From UKL13-2 sp031430555 (GTDB lineage: Bacteria > Pseudomonadota > Gammaproteobacteria > Burkholderiales > Usitatibacteraceae): a DNA stretch of 31,328 nucleotides. Made by a program: the position numbers and the translations under genes. Positions 1 through 8,277 of the stretch are shown piece after piece; the stretch's first letter is position 1; every line of letters starts with the position of its first letter. The stretch covers positions 1 through 31,328 of the forward strand of contig JANPBQ010000191.1 in the NCBI GenBank assembly GCA_031430555.1, read 5' to 3'. The notes beneath the pieces are model-generated. The model was not told the origin of the DNA. It saw nothing but the letters and a program-made list of their open reading frames with translations, and did not search any database.

Positions 1-411
1 AATGCGTTTGCTGACCGCGTCATTGAGCGCCCCTTCCAGGCCATAACCCACCTCGATGCGCACCGCGCGATCATCCTTGGCGACAACGAGGATGGCACCG
101 TCATCCACTTTCTTTCGCCCCAGTTTCCACAACTCCACCACGCGCAAGGCATATTGCTCGATCGTTTCCGGCGCGGTGGTGGCGACGATGAGGACTGCAA
201 GCTGACTGCCCTTCCTGGCCTCAAACACCTGCAGGGTCTGCTCAAGGGCTGTTTTTTGTTCTGCGGTAAGCGTGCCGGTCTGGTCGGTGACATGCCCGAT
301 CAACGCGGGTACCAGCACTGCGGCGGCGGCGTTAGAAGGCGCGTAAAGCGAGGGCCCGCAAAGCGCGAACGCCAGCAAGGCGGCTCTTGCCCTGTACATT
401 GACATCGCCAT
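1..411 (-). CDS. TPM-domain (YgcG-like) exported protein, 3' end beyond the left edge
   Basis: The reverse-strand frame opens with MAMSMYRARAALLAFALCG, a signal peptide, and continues to the window edge without a stop, so the C-terminus is missing. After about residue 35 it reads as the TPM fold: a GHVTDQTGTL segment, EQKTALEQTL, SQLAVLIVATT, YALRVVELWKLG and DDGAILVVAKDDRAVRIEVGYGLEG. Those last two motifs are the hallmark of the family (TPM_phosphatase, Psb32/YgcG). Members are periplasmic or membrane-anchored and often paired with LemA; their biochemical role in bacteria is poorly defined. The ATG at 411 overlaps the stop of lemA by one base (TGATG), so the two are translationally coupled. 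A second in-frame ATG at 405 is an alternative start. Usual members have a C-terminal membrane segment and Gly-rich tail, which would lie outside the window. Confidence 0.88.
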   Translation of the reverse strand, partial: MAMSMYRARAALLAFALCGPSLYAPSNAAAAVLVPALIGHVTDQTGTLTAEQKTALEQTLQVFEARKGSQLAVLIVATTAPETIEQYALRVVELWKLGRKKVDDGAILVVAKDDRAVRIEVGYGLEGALNDAVSKRI

Positions 412-1043
412 CACTTGGCGGCTCCTTTGGGCTCAGTCAGTGGCTTGGCCAACGCCGGCGCGAAATCCACTTTAGGCGCGGCGGAAATCTCCCTTTCGTT
501 TTCCACGGTGAAGTTGGGCTTGGCTTTGTAGCCAAACACCATCGCCGTCAGATTGGACGGGAATGAGCGCACGGTGACGTTGTATTCCTGCACTGCATTG
601 ATATAGCGATTGCGCGCAACCGTCACGCGATTTTCAGTGCCTTCCAGTTGTGCCTGCAGTTCGCGGAAATTGGCGTCCGACTTCAACTGCGGATAGTTTT
701 CTGTGACCACCAACAGCCTGGAAAGCGCTCCCGATAGCTCTCGCTGCGCGGCCTGAAACTTCGCGAACGCCTCGGGGTTGTTGAGAACTTCCGGGCTTGC
801 CTGAACACTGCCGACTTTCGCGCGAGCGTTGGCGACACCCAGCAGCACGTCCTTTTCCTGGGCGGCAAATCCCTTTACCGTATTCACCAGATTGGGTACC
901 AAATCCGCACGACGCTGATACTGGTTCACCACCTCCGCCCAGCTCGATTTGATTTGCTCGTCGTTGCTTTGCATGGTGTTGTAGCCGCAGCCCGCAAGGC
1001 TCAGCGCGGCGATCGCTGCCATTGCTACTAATAATTTATGCAC
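411..1043 (-). CDS. lemA: LemA family lipoprotein
   Basis: 210 residues. The N-terminus ends in the lipobox LAGC (Cys at residue 19), followed by a long helical LemA domain: QRRADLVPNLVNTVKGFA, ANARAKVG, LSRLLVVTENYPQLKSD, FRELQAQLEGTENRVTVARNRY and the family end FPSNLTAMVFGYKAKPNF. The start is GTG at 1043, not ATG. A GGAG box lies seven bases upstream of it, whereas the internal ATG at 1022 has no Shine-Dalgarno sequence. LemA proteins are membrane-attached helical-bundle proteins of unclear molecular function and are commonly encoded next to TPM-domain proteins, as here. It is the first gene of a lemA-TPM operon and has no visible tie to the metal genes on its right, so it probably marks the edge of the metal-resistance region. 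Confidence 0.95.
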   Translation of the reverse strand: MHKLLVAMAAIAALSLAGCGYNTMQSNDEQIKSSWAEVVNQYQRRADLVPNLVNTVKGFAAQEKDVLLGVANARAKVGSVQASPEVLNNPEAFAKFQAAQRELSGALSRLLVVTENYPQLKSDANFRELQAQLEGTENRVTVARNRYINAVQEYNVTVRSFPSNLTAMVFGYKAKPNFTVENEREISAAPKVDFAPALAKPLTEPKGAAK

Positions 1044-1368
1044 TTTATTTCTCCGGAATTAAAGAAGCACTGCTACGCTTCGAACCAACCTGGCCATTGC
1101 GCGGCGGGCACCGTTGATGATGATCAAACGCCTGCCATATTTGTTCGTTCAAGTCCACCCGCGCAAATGCACTTGAGTACTAGACGGCACAAGCCGAAGA
1201 CCACCCTGCTGGAATACGCGGATCGGTGTGCGCGAAATGAGCGTGTCACTTCATTTCAACCCGTGCAACTGAGCACAATGAACAAACCGAAAACCAGCGC
1301 GCCACTTTGCCAATGAGCTATAGCCAATCTGCGTTTACGCGCTGATCGGCGGCGTCAGGCAACGCGGT
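1044..1368. other. Non-coding gap upstream of lemA
   Basis: 325 bp between the lemA start and the 3' end of the next minus-strand gene. I see no credible ORF, RNA gene or convincing sigma-70 promoter. The lemA promoter presumably lies here but cannot be assigned by eye. Confidence 0.5.
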
Positions 1369-1893
1369 CTATATCAGCAGGCGCTGAGTGCGAAGGTAAA
1401 GGCGAACAGTGGCGGGGGGCGGAGGCGGCGGATGGTAGTCGCGCAGCGCGAGTATTGCTGGGTGATTTAGATCCGATGAGCCAACGGCAAAAGAAAGATA
1501 ATTTGCGCTGCATTCCAAGCGCACACGCTTGTTGGGCAGACTGGCATACTCGACAATCGTTGCAGGCCCGGTATCGAGCGTTTGGTCGCATGGCGAGCCA
1601 GGACTATCGTGCGAGTGTTCGGGATGCGTTTGGTCGGCGTCGTGCAACGGCTCGGTCGCGGAAACCGATTGCGATTGATCATCGGAGTGGTCGTCAGCGG
1701 CCGCCGCAATCGCTTCGCAGCAAGGGAAGAGCACGCTATTGAGCCAGAATGCCACCCAAGCCAGCAGCATGACGGCACGCACCGAAGACCGCCGACGTGA
1801 AGGCGATCTGATCCCCGACACTCCGGAAACACTTTGCGTCGACAAATGCGTTTTGCTCAAGTTGCACCTATGATTGGCATCACTGGCTGTCAT
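1369..1893 (-). CDS. Small exported His/Asp-rich protein of the metal cluster (unknown function)
   Basis: The open frame extends upstream to 2055, but that part crosses the dispersed repeat at 2002-2064, so the start is further in. I chose the ATG at 1893 (174 residues), which has AGG a few bases upstream; GTG 1782 and ATG 1770 are alternatives. The recognisable part begins at RRRSSVRAVMLLAWVAFW, a basic stretch plus hydrophobic segment ending near PCCEAIAAAA, which looks like a signal peptide. Then comes an acidic, His-containing stretch (ADDHSDDQ, HPEHSHDSPG) and a C-terminus with PPPPPP followed by RLYLRTQRLLI. Small secreted His-rich proteins with such tails are common in Czc and Cop clusters (CzcI/DUF2946-like). 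I cannot assign a family with certainty. Metal binding is inferred from composition and location only. Confidence 0.55.
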   Translation of the reverse strand: MTASDANHRCNLSKTHLSTQSVSGVSGIRSPSRRRSSVRAVMLLAWVAFWLNSVLFPCCEAIAAAADDHSDDQSQSVSATEPLHDADQTHPEHSHDSPGSPCDQTLDTGPATIVEYASLPNKRVRLECSANYLSFAVGSSDLNHPAILALRDYHPPPPPPATVRLYLRTQRLLI

Positions 1894-2001
1894 GCACCTG
1901 ATCACTTGTACGTGGAATAAACCGCCGCCTCTGTTCGCTGTCGCACATAGGTCGATCGCATTGCATGCAGAATAGGGAACTTCTCGAAACCCCTCAGATG
2001 A

Positions 2002-2064
2002 AGATCGCCATTCGGCGGGCGTTTCAGAGGCAAAAGCGCCCGAACGCCGCGCCAATGCTGGCGT
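2002..2064 (+). repeat. Dispersed 63-bp repeat, copy A
   Basis: It starts AGATCGCCATTCGGCG and ends GCCAATGCTGGCGT. The same two ends, exactly 63 bp apart, occur at 13166-13228 and 23323-23385. The 5' end is a near-palindrome (CGCC/GGCG) and the 3' end a second one (GCCA/TGGC). The middle, about 30 bp, is not conserved. It lies just downstream of the minus-strand gene ending at 2073. Confidence 0.75.
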
Positions 2065-2072
2065 ATGCCAAT

Positions 2073-2597
2073 CTATTTCAGTCGAATATCGTTGATTAGC
2101 CTCGCCGCCAATGCTTTGGGTCGGCCTACTTCTGCCGGCACGCGGCGCAACGCCACGGTTGTCCGCACGAGGCCGAAATGAACCACAAGTTCCACAAAAG
2201 TCTGTTCACCCGCAACCGCGTCCAGAAAGACCTCAGCGGTTTCGCGGGGCGTGTCAAGTGCCACCGAATGCCGTCCGGGCGGCACGATCACGCGGGATAG
2301 CGTGTAAGGCAAAGTCTCCACCTTTCTTCCCGCCACCGTGATAGCCCATTTTCGTCGGGAATCAAACGTCGCGTTGCGGATCAGCCAAACAATGTGCTTG
2401 CCGGATTCGGCGGCAAATTGCTTGGCGTTGGCTTCCTGTTCCGCCGTCGGGGCGGGTGATTCTGTGCATGCCGTCTTCCTTGCCACCATGACGCAGTAAC
2501 GCCCGTCCGGTCGGTCGCCGCGCGTTGGCAAAACGGCGCAACTTGTCAACAACAATACGACTGATGCCAGACAGACATTGGAAGCGACGCTTTTCAT
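2073..2597 (-). CDS. Putative lipoprotein of unknown function in the czc operon
   Basis: 174 residues from ATG 2597, preceded by AGGA at a suitable distance; the open frame upstream of that start is non-coding leader. The N-terminus MKSVASNVCLASVVLLLTSC is a lipoprotein signal with lipobox LTSC (Cys 20). The mature part has a YCVMVARKTACTES stretch with two Cys, and a region (KWAITVAGRKVETLPYTLSRVIVPPGRHSVALD) that looks like a beta-rich domain, of the kind that describes a surface ornament such as PEGA. The C-terminus is basic. No family is recognised with confidence. It is the same strand as czcA with 132 bp between it and the next gene upstream, so it could be the distal end of that operon; the dispersed repeat follows its stop. 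Confidence 0.7.
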   Translation of the reverse strand: MKSVASNVCLASVVLLLTSCAVLPTRGDRPDGRYCVMVARKTACTESPAPTAEQEANAKQFAAESGKHIVWLIRNATFDSRRKWAITVAGRKVETLPYTLSRVIVPPGRHSVALDTPRETAEVFLDAVAGEQTFVELVVHFGLVRTTVALRRVPAEVGRPKALAARLINDIRLK

Positions 2598-2729
2598 GGT
2601 TTTTTCCTTGAAGGATTTCTCATGATTAAACCGAAAATGAAAAATTGCCTTTCGCTTGCCGACGAGCATCAATATGGCAAGTGCCGCGCCAATCTTCTTG
2701 CCACCTTGAACGGCAACACGGGAAGTAAA

Positions 2730-3104
2730 TTACGGCACAAACACCCGTATCGTACGTGCCGTTTTTCCGGCAAGTGTGACCACCGCCGTTACTTTGGTGC
2801 CTGATTTCACGTTGAAGCTACCTTTGGCGTCGAGCTTGTTCGCGCCTGCCGGTGTCAGCGTCACTTCGCTCTTATCAATACCGTTCAGCAAGCTCACCTT
2901 GGCGCTGGCACCTTTGGTATCGACATTTTTTCCGTGGTCTTCAACGTAAATGGCAATTCCGTTTGGCGCGGCAACCACCTCGTATTGAATCTCGCTCACT
3001 TCCTGTACCACGCCGCCGTACTTGGGTTTGAAATCGCCACTTGCAAATGCGGCAGCGGTGACGATCAGGGAAAGAGTCGCGACGAATGTTTTTGCAATGT
3101 TCAT
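2730..3104 (-). CDS. Small periplasmic protein downstream of czcA (unknown function)
   Basis: 124 residues. MNIAKTFVATLSLIVTAAAFA is a clear signal peptide with cleavage after AFA. AAAGGA precedes the start. The mature protein begins GDFKPKYGGVVQEVSEIQYE and contains YVEDHGKNVDTKGASAKVSL and a repeat-like beta pattern (KSEVTLTPAGANKL, KVTAVVTLAGKTARTIRVF). I know similar small exported proteins from Czc/Cus-type RND operons, in which the KxGG and DHGK motifs recur, but no function has been settled. It resembles the N-terminal domain of the CzcB in this same operon (GPHGG, FGLEVTI), so a periplasmic metal-handling or adaptor-like role is plausible. It begins 58 bp after czcA and is likely co-transcribed. 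Confidence 0.75.
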   Translation of the reverse strand: MNIAKTFVATLSLIVTAAAFASGDFKPKYGGVVQEVSEIQYEVVAAPNGIAIYVEDHGKNVDTKGASAKVSLLNGIDKSEVTLTPAGANKLDAKGSFNVKSGTKVTAVVTLAGKTARTIRVFVP

Positions 3105-3162
3105 TTTTTTCCTTTCAGGTTGATGGGTTGAAGCGGGACAATTGTTTCTAAAACGTGAAATG

Positions 3163-6100
3163 CTATTCGGCTGTTTGTGGCACTGGCACTGGCATTGAGC
3201 CTACTGCGTGGTCACGTCCGGCGTCGCGGCGGTGCGCAAGCCAATAAAGCACCGGCAGCACCAGCAGGCTCAGGACGGTCGACGAGATGATTCCGCCAAT
3301 GACGACCGTCGCCAGGGGTCGCTGCACTTCGGCACCGGTGCCGACGTTTAGCGCCATAGGCAGGAAGCCCAAACTCGCCACCAGCGCGATCATCAGGATG
3401 GGACGAAGCCGGGTGAGCGATCCCTCGCTGATGGCGGCGTCAAGCGCCGTGCCTTGCGCGCGCAAATCGCGAATGCACGACACCATCACCACGCCGGTCA
3501 ATACCGCCACACCCGATAACGTGATGAAACCGACGCCTGCCGAAATGGACAGCGGGATATCGCGCAACCACAGCGCGAGCACACCGCCGGTCAGTGCCAG
3601 CGGCACACCGCTAAACACCAGCAGCGCGTCTTTGGCCGAGCCGAATGTCATGAACAACAATCCAAAGATAAGCAGCAATGAAATCGGCACCACAATTTGT
3701 AACCGCTGTGCCGCCGACGCGAGTTGCTCAAAGGTGCCGCCGTATTCCAGCCAATAGCCATCCGGGAGCTTGATGTCGGCGCGCACGCGCTCCTGCGTTT
3801 CGGCAACGAACGAACCGAGGTCACGGCCACGCACGTTGGCGGTCACGACCACGCGCCGTTTGCCGTTCTCGCGGCTGATCTGGTTAGGGCCCGGGGCGAT
3901 ATGAAACTCGGCCAATTCACCGAGTGCGATGTAGGCACTGCCGTGACCGGCCTCTGCCCCTTTATCGGTCATCGGGATTGGCACCGGGAGGCGCTTCAGC
4001 GCTTCCATATCGGTGCGCAATTTCTCCGGCAGTCGCACCACTAAATCAAAGCGGCGGTCGCCTTCAAACACCTGACCGGCTTCCTTGCCGCCTACCGCGA
4101 CCTCGACCACTTCCTGTACATCGGCGACGTTGAGTCCATAGCGGGATACCTTCTTGCGATCAATCCGGATCGACAACACCGGCAAGCCGGTGACCTGCTC
4201 GACCTTGACATCCGCAGCACCCGGAATGCGTTCAAGCAACTCTGAAATTTTTTCGCCGTTTTTCAGCAGCGTATCGAGATCGTCACCGAAAACTTTCACC
4301 GCCACATCACTGCGCACGCCGGAGATCAGTTCGTTGAAGCGCATCTGGATCGGTTGCGTGAATTCGTAATTATTGCCGGGGATTTTTTCGGCTGCTTCCT
4401 GCATCGCCTTCACCAGATCCGCCTTGGATCGATTGGGATCGGGCCAGGCGGATTGCGGCTTCAACATGATGAAATTATCGGCAACACTCGGCGGCATCGG
4501 ATCGGTGGCGATCTCCGCCGTGCCGATCTTGGCGAACATCTTGTCCACTTCCGGGAACTCCATGATTCGCTTCTCGAGCGTTTTTTGCATGTCGATGGCT
4601 TGCGTCAGGCTGGTACCCGGTACGCGCAATGCGTGCATCGCAATGTCGCCTTCATCGAGACTGGGAATAAATTCGCTGCCCATGCGACTGGCAAGCAGGC
4701 CACTCAGCACCACTGCCACGGCGGCAGCCGTGACCACCGGCACCTTGTTCCGCATCACGAAACCGAGCGCGGGTTCATACGCGCGCCGCGCCCAACCCAT
4801 GACACGGCTTTCCTTCTCTTCCACGCGACCCGTGACAAACAACGCGACCGCGGCAGGAACGAAGGTCAACGAAAGTATCATCGCCCCGATCAACGCCACC
4901 ACCACCGTGAACGCCATCGGATGAAACATCTTTCCCTCAACCCCCGTGAGCGCGAAAATCGGCAGATTCACCAGTACCACCACGATGACGCTCACAAAAC
5001 TGGGGCCAAACACTTCGCGGCTCGCCTCATAGACAACCTGAAAGCGCTCGCCCCGGTCAAGCAATCGTCCGAGCCGATGTTGCGCGATGGCGAGCCGTCG
5101 CAAGCAATTCTCAACAATGATGACGGCGCCATCGACGATCAAACCAAAATCGAGTGCGCCCAGACTCATGAGATTGGCGCTGACCTTGTTTTGCACCATG
5201 CCGGTGATCAGGAATAGCATCGACAGCGGAATGACCATCGCCGTGAGCAACGCCGCCCGCCAGTTGCCGAGCAGCACCAGCAGAACGACAAGCACCAGAA
5301 TTGCACCCTCGACCAAATTCTTCGCCACCGTCTGAATGGTGCGATCAACCAGCGTTGTACGGTCGTAAACCGTTTTCGCTTCGACGCCGTTCGGCAGGCT
5401 GCGATTGACCTCGGCCAGCTTGTTGGCAACGCGCTGCGACACGGTGCGGCTGTTTTCGCCCAGCAGCATGAATACCGTGCCGAGCACCACCTCTTTGCCA
5501 TTCTCGGTGGCCGCACCGGTGCGCAATTCTTTGCCGAGCGCGACCTCGCCGATGTCCTTCATACGAATCGGTACACCGCCCAGATTTTTGACCACGATCT
5601 CCTTGATCTCGTCGATCGTCGTCACCTGCCCCGGAGCGCGCACCAGATATTGCTCGCCACTCTTTTCAATATAGCCCGCACCGACGTTGGCGTTGTTCTT
5701 GGCAAGCGCTTCCATCACATCGTGGAAACTCAAGCCGTAGGCGACCAGCTTGCCCGGATCGGGTGTGACGTGGAACTGCTTGAGATAGCCGCCGATGGTG
5801 TTGATTTCGGTGACGCCGGGAATGTTGCGCAGTTGAGGCCGCACGATCCAGTCCTGAATGGTGCGCAATTCGGTCGAGTCGTATGCGGTGCCATCGGCTT
5901 TTGTGGCACCCTCCCTGGGCTCGACAGTCCACATGAATATCTCGCCCAATCCCGAGGCGATCGGCCCCATCGACGGTTCGATCCCGGGCGGCAACTTGCC
6001 CTTGACCTCCTGGATGCGCTCATTGACCAACTGCCGCGCGAAGTAGATATCAGTGCCGTCCTTGAAGATGACCGTGACCTGCGACAATCCATAGCGCGAG

Positions 6101-6354
6101 AGCGAACGTGTTTGCTCAAGTAACGGCAATCCCGCCATCGCGGTTTCGACCGAAAAAGTGATGCGCTGTTCGGCTTCCAGCGGCGAATAGCCGGGGGCCT
6201 CGGTATTGATCTGCACCTGCACGTTGGTGATGTCGGGCACCGCATCGATGGGCAGTCGCTGGTAGTTGTAAACACCCAATGCACCCATGCCCAGCACGAT
6301 GAGCAGGATCACCCACCGCTGCTGAATGGAAAATTTCAGAATTCTTTCGAGCAT
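3163..6354 (-). CDS. czcA: CzcA-type heavy-metal efflux RND transporter
   Basis: 1063 residues, full length. This is the inner-membrane proton/cation antiporter of a tripartite pump exporting Zn(II), Co(II) and Cd(II). The N-terminus MLERILKFSIQQRWVILL is TM1, followed by the porter motif DAVPDITNVQVQI. TM4 carries DFGLIVDGAVIIVEN, with the two Asp and the Glu known to be essential in CzcA. The first Asp codon (5151-5149) is residue 402, the same number as in Cupriavidus CzcA. That TM4 signature marks the HME1 (Zn/Co/Cd) group, unlike the copper-type pump at the other end of this window. AAGGA lies seven bases before the start. It follows the PII-like gene by 33 bp. The C-terminus is not extended. 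Confidence 0.95.
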   Translation of the reverse strand: MLERILKFSIQQRWVILLIVLGMGALGVYNYQRLPIDAVPDITNVQVQINTEAPGYSPLEAEQRITFSVETAMAGLPLLEQTRSLSRYGLSQVTVIFKDGTDIYFARQLVNERIQEVKGKLPPGIEPSMGPIASGLGEIFMWTVEPREGATKADGTAYDSTELRTIQDWIVRPQLRNIPGVTEINTIGGYLKQFHVTPDPGKLVAYGLSFHDVMEALAKNNANVGAGYIEKSGEQYLVRAPGQVTTIDEIKEIVVKNLGGVPIRMKDIGEVALGKELRTGAATENGKEVVLGTVFMLLGENSRTVSQRVANKLAEVNRSLPNGVEAKTVYDRTTLVDRTIQTVAKNLVEGAILVLVVLLVLLGNWRAALLTAMVIPLSMLFLITGMVQNKVSANLMSLGALDFGLIVDGAVIIVENCLRRLAIAQHRLGRLLDRGERFQVVYEASREVFGPSFVSVIVVVLVNLPIFALTGVEGKMFHPMAFTVVVALIGAMILSLTFVPAAVALFVTGRVEEKESRVMGWARRAYEPALGFVMRNKVPVVTAAAVAVVLSGLLASRMGSEFIPSLDEGDIAMHALRVPGTSLTQAIDMQKTLEKRIMEFPEVDKMFAKIGTAEIATDPMPPSVADNFIMLKPQSAWPDPNRSKADLVKAMQEAAEKIPGNNYEFTQPIQMRFNELISGVRSDVAVKVFGDDLDTLLKNGEKISELLERIPGAADVKVEQVTGLPVLSIRIDRKKVSRYGLNVADVQEVVEVAVGGKEAGQVFEGDRRFDLVVRLPEKLRTDMEALKRLPVPIPMTDKGAEAGHGSAYIALGELAEFHIAPGPNQISRENGKRRVVVTANVRGRDLGSFVAETQERVRADIKLPDGYWLEYGGTFEQLASAAQRLQIVVPISLLLIFGLLFMTFGSAKDALLVFSGVPLALTGGVLALWLRDIPLSISAGVGFITLSGVAVLTGVVMVSCIRDLRAQGTALDAAISEGSLTRLRPILMIALVASLGFLPMALNVGTGAEVQRPLATVVIGGIISSTVLSLLVLPVLYWLAHRRDAGRDHAVGSMPVPVPQTAE

Positions 6355-6387
6355 TTTCTGTCCTTGACGAGTCTTGGCGGTATTTGT

Positions 6388-6729
6388 CTAAAGCGCGGTG
6401 TCGCCGTGCTCTTCGGTGCGAATGCGCACCACGTCATCGATGGGCGCAATCGTGATCAACCCATCGCCCGGCAGCCCGGTTCGGGCGTGCTGTTTGATGG
6501 TCTCAACGATCAACGGCGCAGTGTCGTCGGGACTGACGATGATGAGCACGGCATGTGTGTGCCCGCCAAGGCCCCACTCGGTGGCGTGATGGGCGTGGCC
6601 CGCCTCACGACCACGGCTTTCGCCCTGACCACGCAACACGGTGCAGCCGGGGAAATGCTTCAGTTCGTGCAACGCGTGCTCGACTTTTTCGAGCATGTGC
6701 GGTTGGATGATCGCGGTGATTTGTTTCAT
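6388..6729 (-). CDS. PII-like signalling protein of the metal-efflux-linked group (PII-NG type)
   Basis: 113 residues starting MKQITAIIQPHMLEKVEHAL, with GAGGAG seven bases upstream; the longer open frame is an overlap with czcB and is rejected. The C-terminus TGLPGDGLITIAPIDDVVRIRT is the PII C-terminal signature, so the fold is GlnB/GlnK-like. The T-loop region (about residues 36-60) has no uridylylation Tyr. Instead it carries His 45, 47, 48, 57 and 59 (GHAHHATEW, GGHTHA). PII-NG proteins encoded beside CusA/CzcA pumps are a described branch of the superfamily. Here the gene sits between czcB (10 bp) and czcA (33 bp). I infer a role in sensing metal or nucleotide state and acting on the pump; nitrogen control is unlikely. 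Confidence 0.88.
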   Translation of the reverse strand: MKQITAIIQPHMLEKVEHALHELKHFPGCTVLRGQGESRGREAGHAHHATEWGLGGHTHAVLIIVSPDDTAPLIVETIKQHARTGLPGDGLITIAPIDDVVRIRTEEHGDTAL

Positions 6730-6739
6730 GGCAGGCTCC

Positions 6740-8233
6740 TCAATGTTCGTGGCTGGCACCGGCTTTGCCGATGTCCGCCTTGATGATGAAACTGTTGCTG
6801 GCGGCATATTTCTCGCCCGCATTCAGCCCTTTGAGAACCTCGACCATCTTGCCGTCGGTACGGCCCAGTTTCAGTGGTCGGGCCTCGAACACATCGTCAT
6901 ACCGGCCGAATACCACCGACCAGTCGCGCAGCGTTTGAATCGCTTCCGCTGCGACGGCAACCGGCACTTCTTCTTCACTCGATACGACCTCGATATTGAC
7001 CGGTAGCCCGGGCCGCCATGCGCTTTTCGGATTAGGTAGCACCACGCGCGCCTTGGCCGCGCGTGTCTGCTCGCCCGCGAGCGCACCCACATACGAGACC
7101 GTGCCTTCGGTGCTGGCGTTGAACTCTGCCGATTTCACGGTGACCTTTTGACCCGTGCGAATGACGTTCATGTCTTTGGCGTAAATGGTCATCTCCGCCC
7201 ACACGCTGGTAAGGTCAGCCAACGTGAAAATATTGGCGTCTTCCTTGATGGCTTGGCCGACAGAAATATTCTTCTCGACGATGGTGCCGTCTATGGGTGC
7301 GCGAATCTCGTAGCGGGTGAGGTTGGCACCCGCACCTGCCGGAAGGCCGCCAAGCGACGCGAGCTTTTGTTCTGCGCCCTGAGCGGCAATTTCCGCCTCG
7401 TTCATGGCGTTGCGCGCCTGAAGGAAATCCTGCTCAGCGGAAATCTTTCCCTCCCATAGTTTCTTCTCGCGCTCATAAGTCGTTTTCGCCAATGCCAATC
7501 GTTTCTGCGCCGCTAGAAATTCGCCGCGCTGATCCGCCAGTGCGGGGCTGAATATGACCGCGAGCACCTGCCCTTTTCTGACAAGCACACCGGCGTTGGC
7601 GGCCACCGATTCCACCACACCTGCCAGACGTGGGACGACGAGTACGGTGCGGTCGTTGTTGAGTTTAATTTCGCCCAGAAGTTGCAATGAAGACTTGATC
7701 TTTGCAGGTCCCGCAGTCTTGATTTCGATCCCCGCCTGTTTGACTTGTGCGTCGGTCATCTCGGTACGCGCCTCTGCCTGCACGTAGCTGAAGCGGTGGG
7801 TTTTGCCGTCGCGCTGTGCGGCGATCGTCACTTCAAACGAGTGCGGCTCTTCGACGACTGCGTTGGCCTTCAGGTAATCCTTGGCCTTGGAGAAGGTATA
7901 TTGTTCGGGCTTGCGGCCGAGGCGCTCGACGGTAACGGTCGCATTAGTCGTCACGGGATCAAGTGGCTTTCCTTTGAGAAAGGTGTAGAGCCTGAATTCC
8001 GGCTCGGTGCCTTGCTCGAAGATGGTGACTTCGAGGCCAAAGTCGCCGTCAGCAAACAACTTGCCACCGTGCGGGCCTTTTTTGGTTTCACCCGCGTCGG
8101 CTTGCTCCTTGCCTGCGGCGTGACCATGTTCATCCGTCATTGGTTTGGCGCGATTCATGCCAAGAATAAGTGCTGCGGTGATGACACCGACCACGACAAT
8201 GGCAGCGACTGCGAGTGTTTGTTTACGTTTCAT
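6740..8233 (-). CDS. czcB: CzcB-type periplasmic adaptor (membrane fusion protein)
   Basis: 497 residues. One N-terminal membrane anchor (QTLAVAAIVVVGVITAALIL), then a His-containing linker (DEHGHAAG) and an N-terminal domain with GPHGGKLFADGDFGLEVTI, typical of CzcB and absent from simple adaptors. The core follows the MFP order: first lipoyl half GVVESVAANAGVLVRKGQVL, a long coiled-coil hairpin (EFLAAQKRLALAKTTYEREKKLWEG to EAEIAAQGAEQKL), second lipoyl half YEIRAPIDGTIVEKNISVGQ, then the beta-barrel and membrane-proximal domains. The C-terminus ends GASHEH. It links CzcA to the outer-membrane channel CzcC and may bind metal. Gene order czcC-czcB-PII-czcA with short gaps shows one operon. 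The Shine-Dalgarno sequence is weak. Confidence 0.93.
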   Translation of the reverse strand: MKRKQTLAVAAIVVVGVITAALILGMNRAKPMTDEHGHAAGKEQADAGETKKGPHGGKLFADGDFGLEVTIFEQGTEPEFRLYTFLKGKPLDPVTTNATVTVERLGRKPEQYTFSKAKDYLKANAVVEEPHSFEVTIAAQRDGKTHRFSYVQAEARTEMTDAQVKQAGIEIKTAGPAKIKSSLQLLGEIKLNNDRTVLVVPRLAGVVESVAANAGVLVRKGQVLAVIFSPALADQRGEFLAAQKRLALAKTTYEREKKLWEGKISAEQDFLQARNAMNEAEIAAQGAEQKLASLGGLPAGAGANLTRYEIRAPIDGTIVEKNISVGQAIKEDANIFTLADLTSVWAEMTIYAKDMNVIRTGQKVTVKSAEFNASTEGTVSYVGALAGEQTRAAKARVVLPNPKSAWRPGLPVNIEVVSSEEEVPVAVAAEAIQTLRDWSVVFGRYDDVFEARPLKLGRTDGKMVEVLKGLNAGEKYAASNSFIIKADIGKAGASHEH

Positions 8234-8277
8234 GTTGGTTTATCCGCTATGTGTTCATGAGAGTTGCGCGCTCGGCC

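Noticed and set aside
4354..5217. Long plus-strand open frame (287 codons) opposite czcA
   Set aside because: It is antisense to the conserved TM4-TM8 part of czcA, has a low-complexity Arg/His-rich translation and no family features. It is a by-product of GC-rich codon use.
6730..6822. Longer start for the PII-like gene
   Set aside because: It would overlap the end of czcB and precede the strong GAGGAG site. PII homology begins at MKQITAIIQP.
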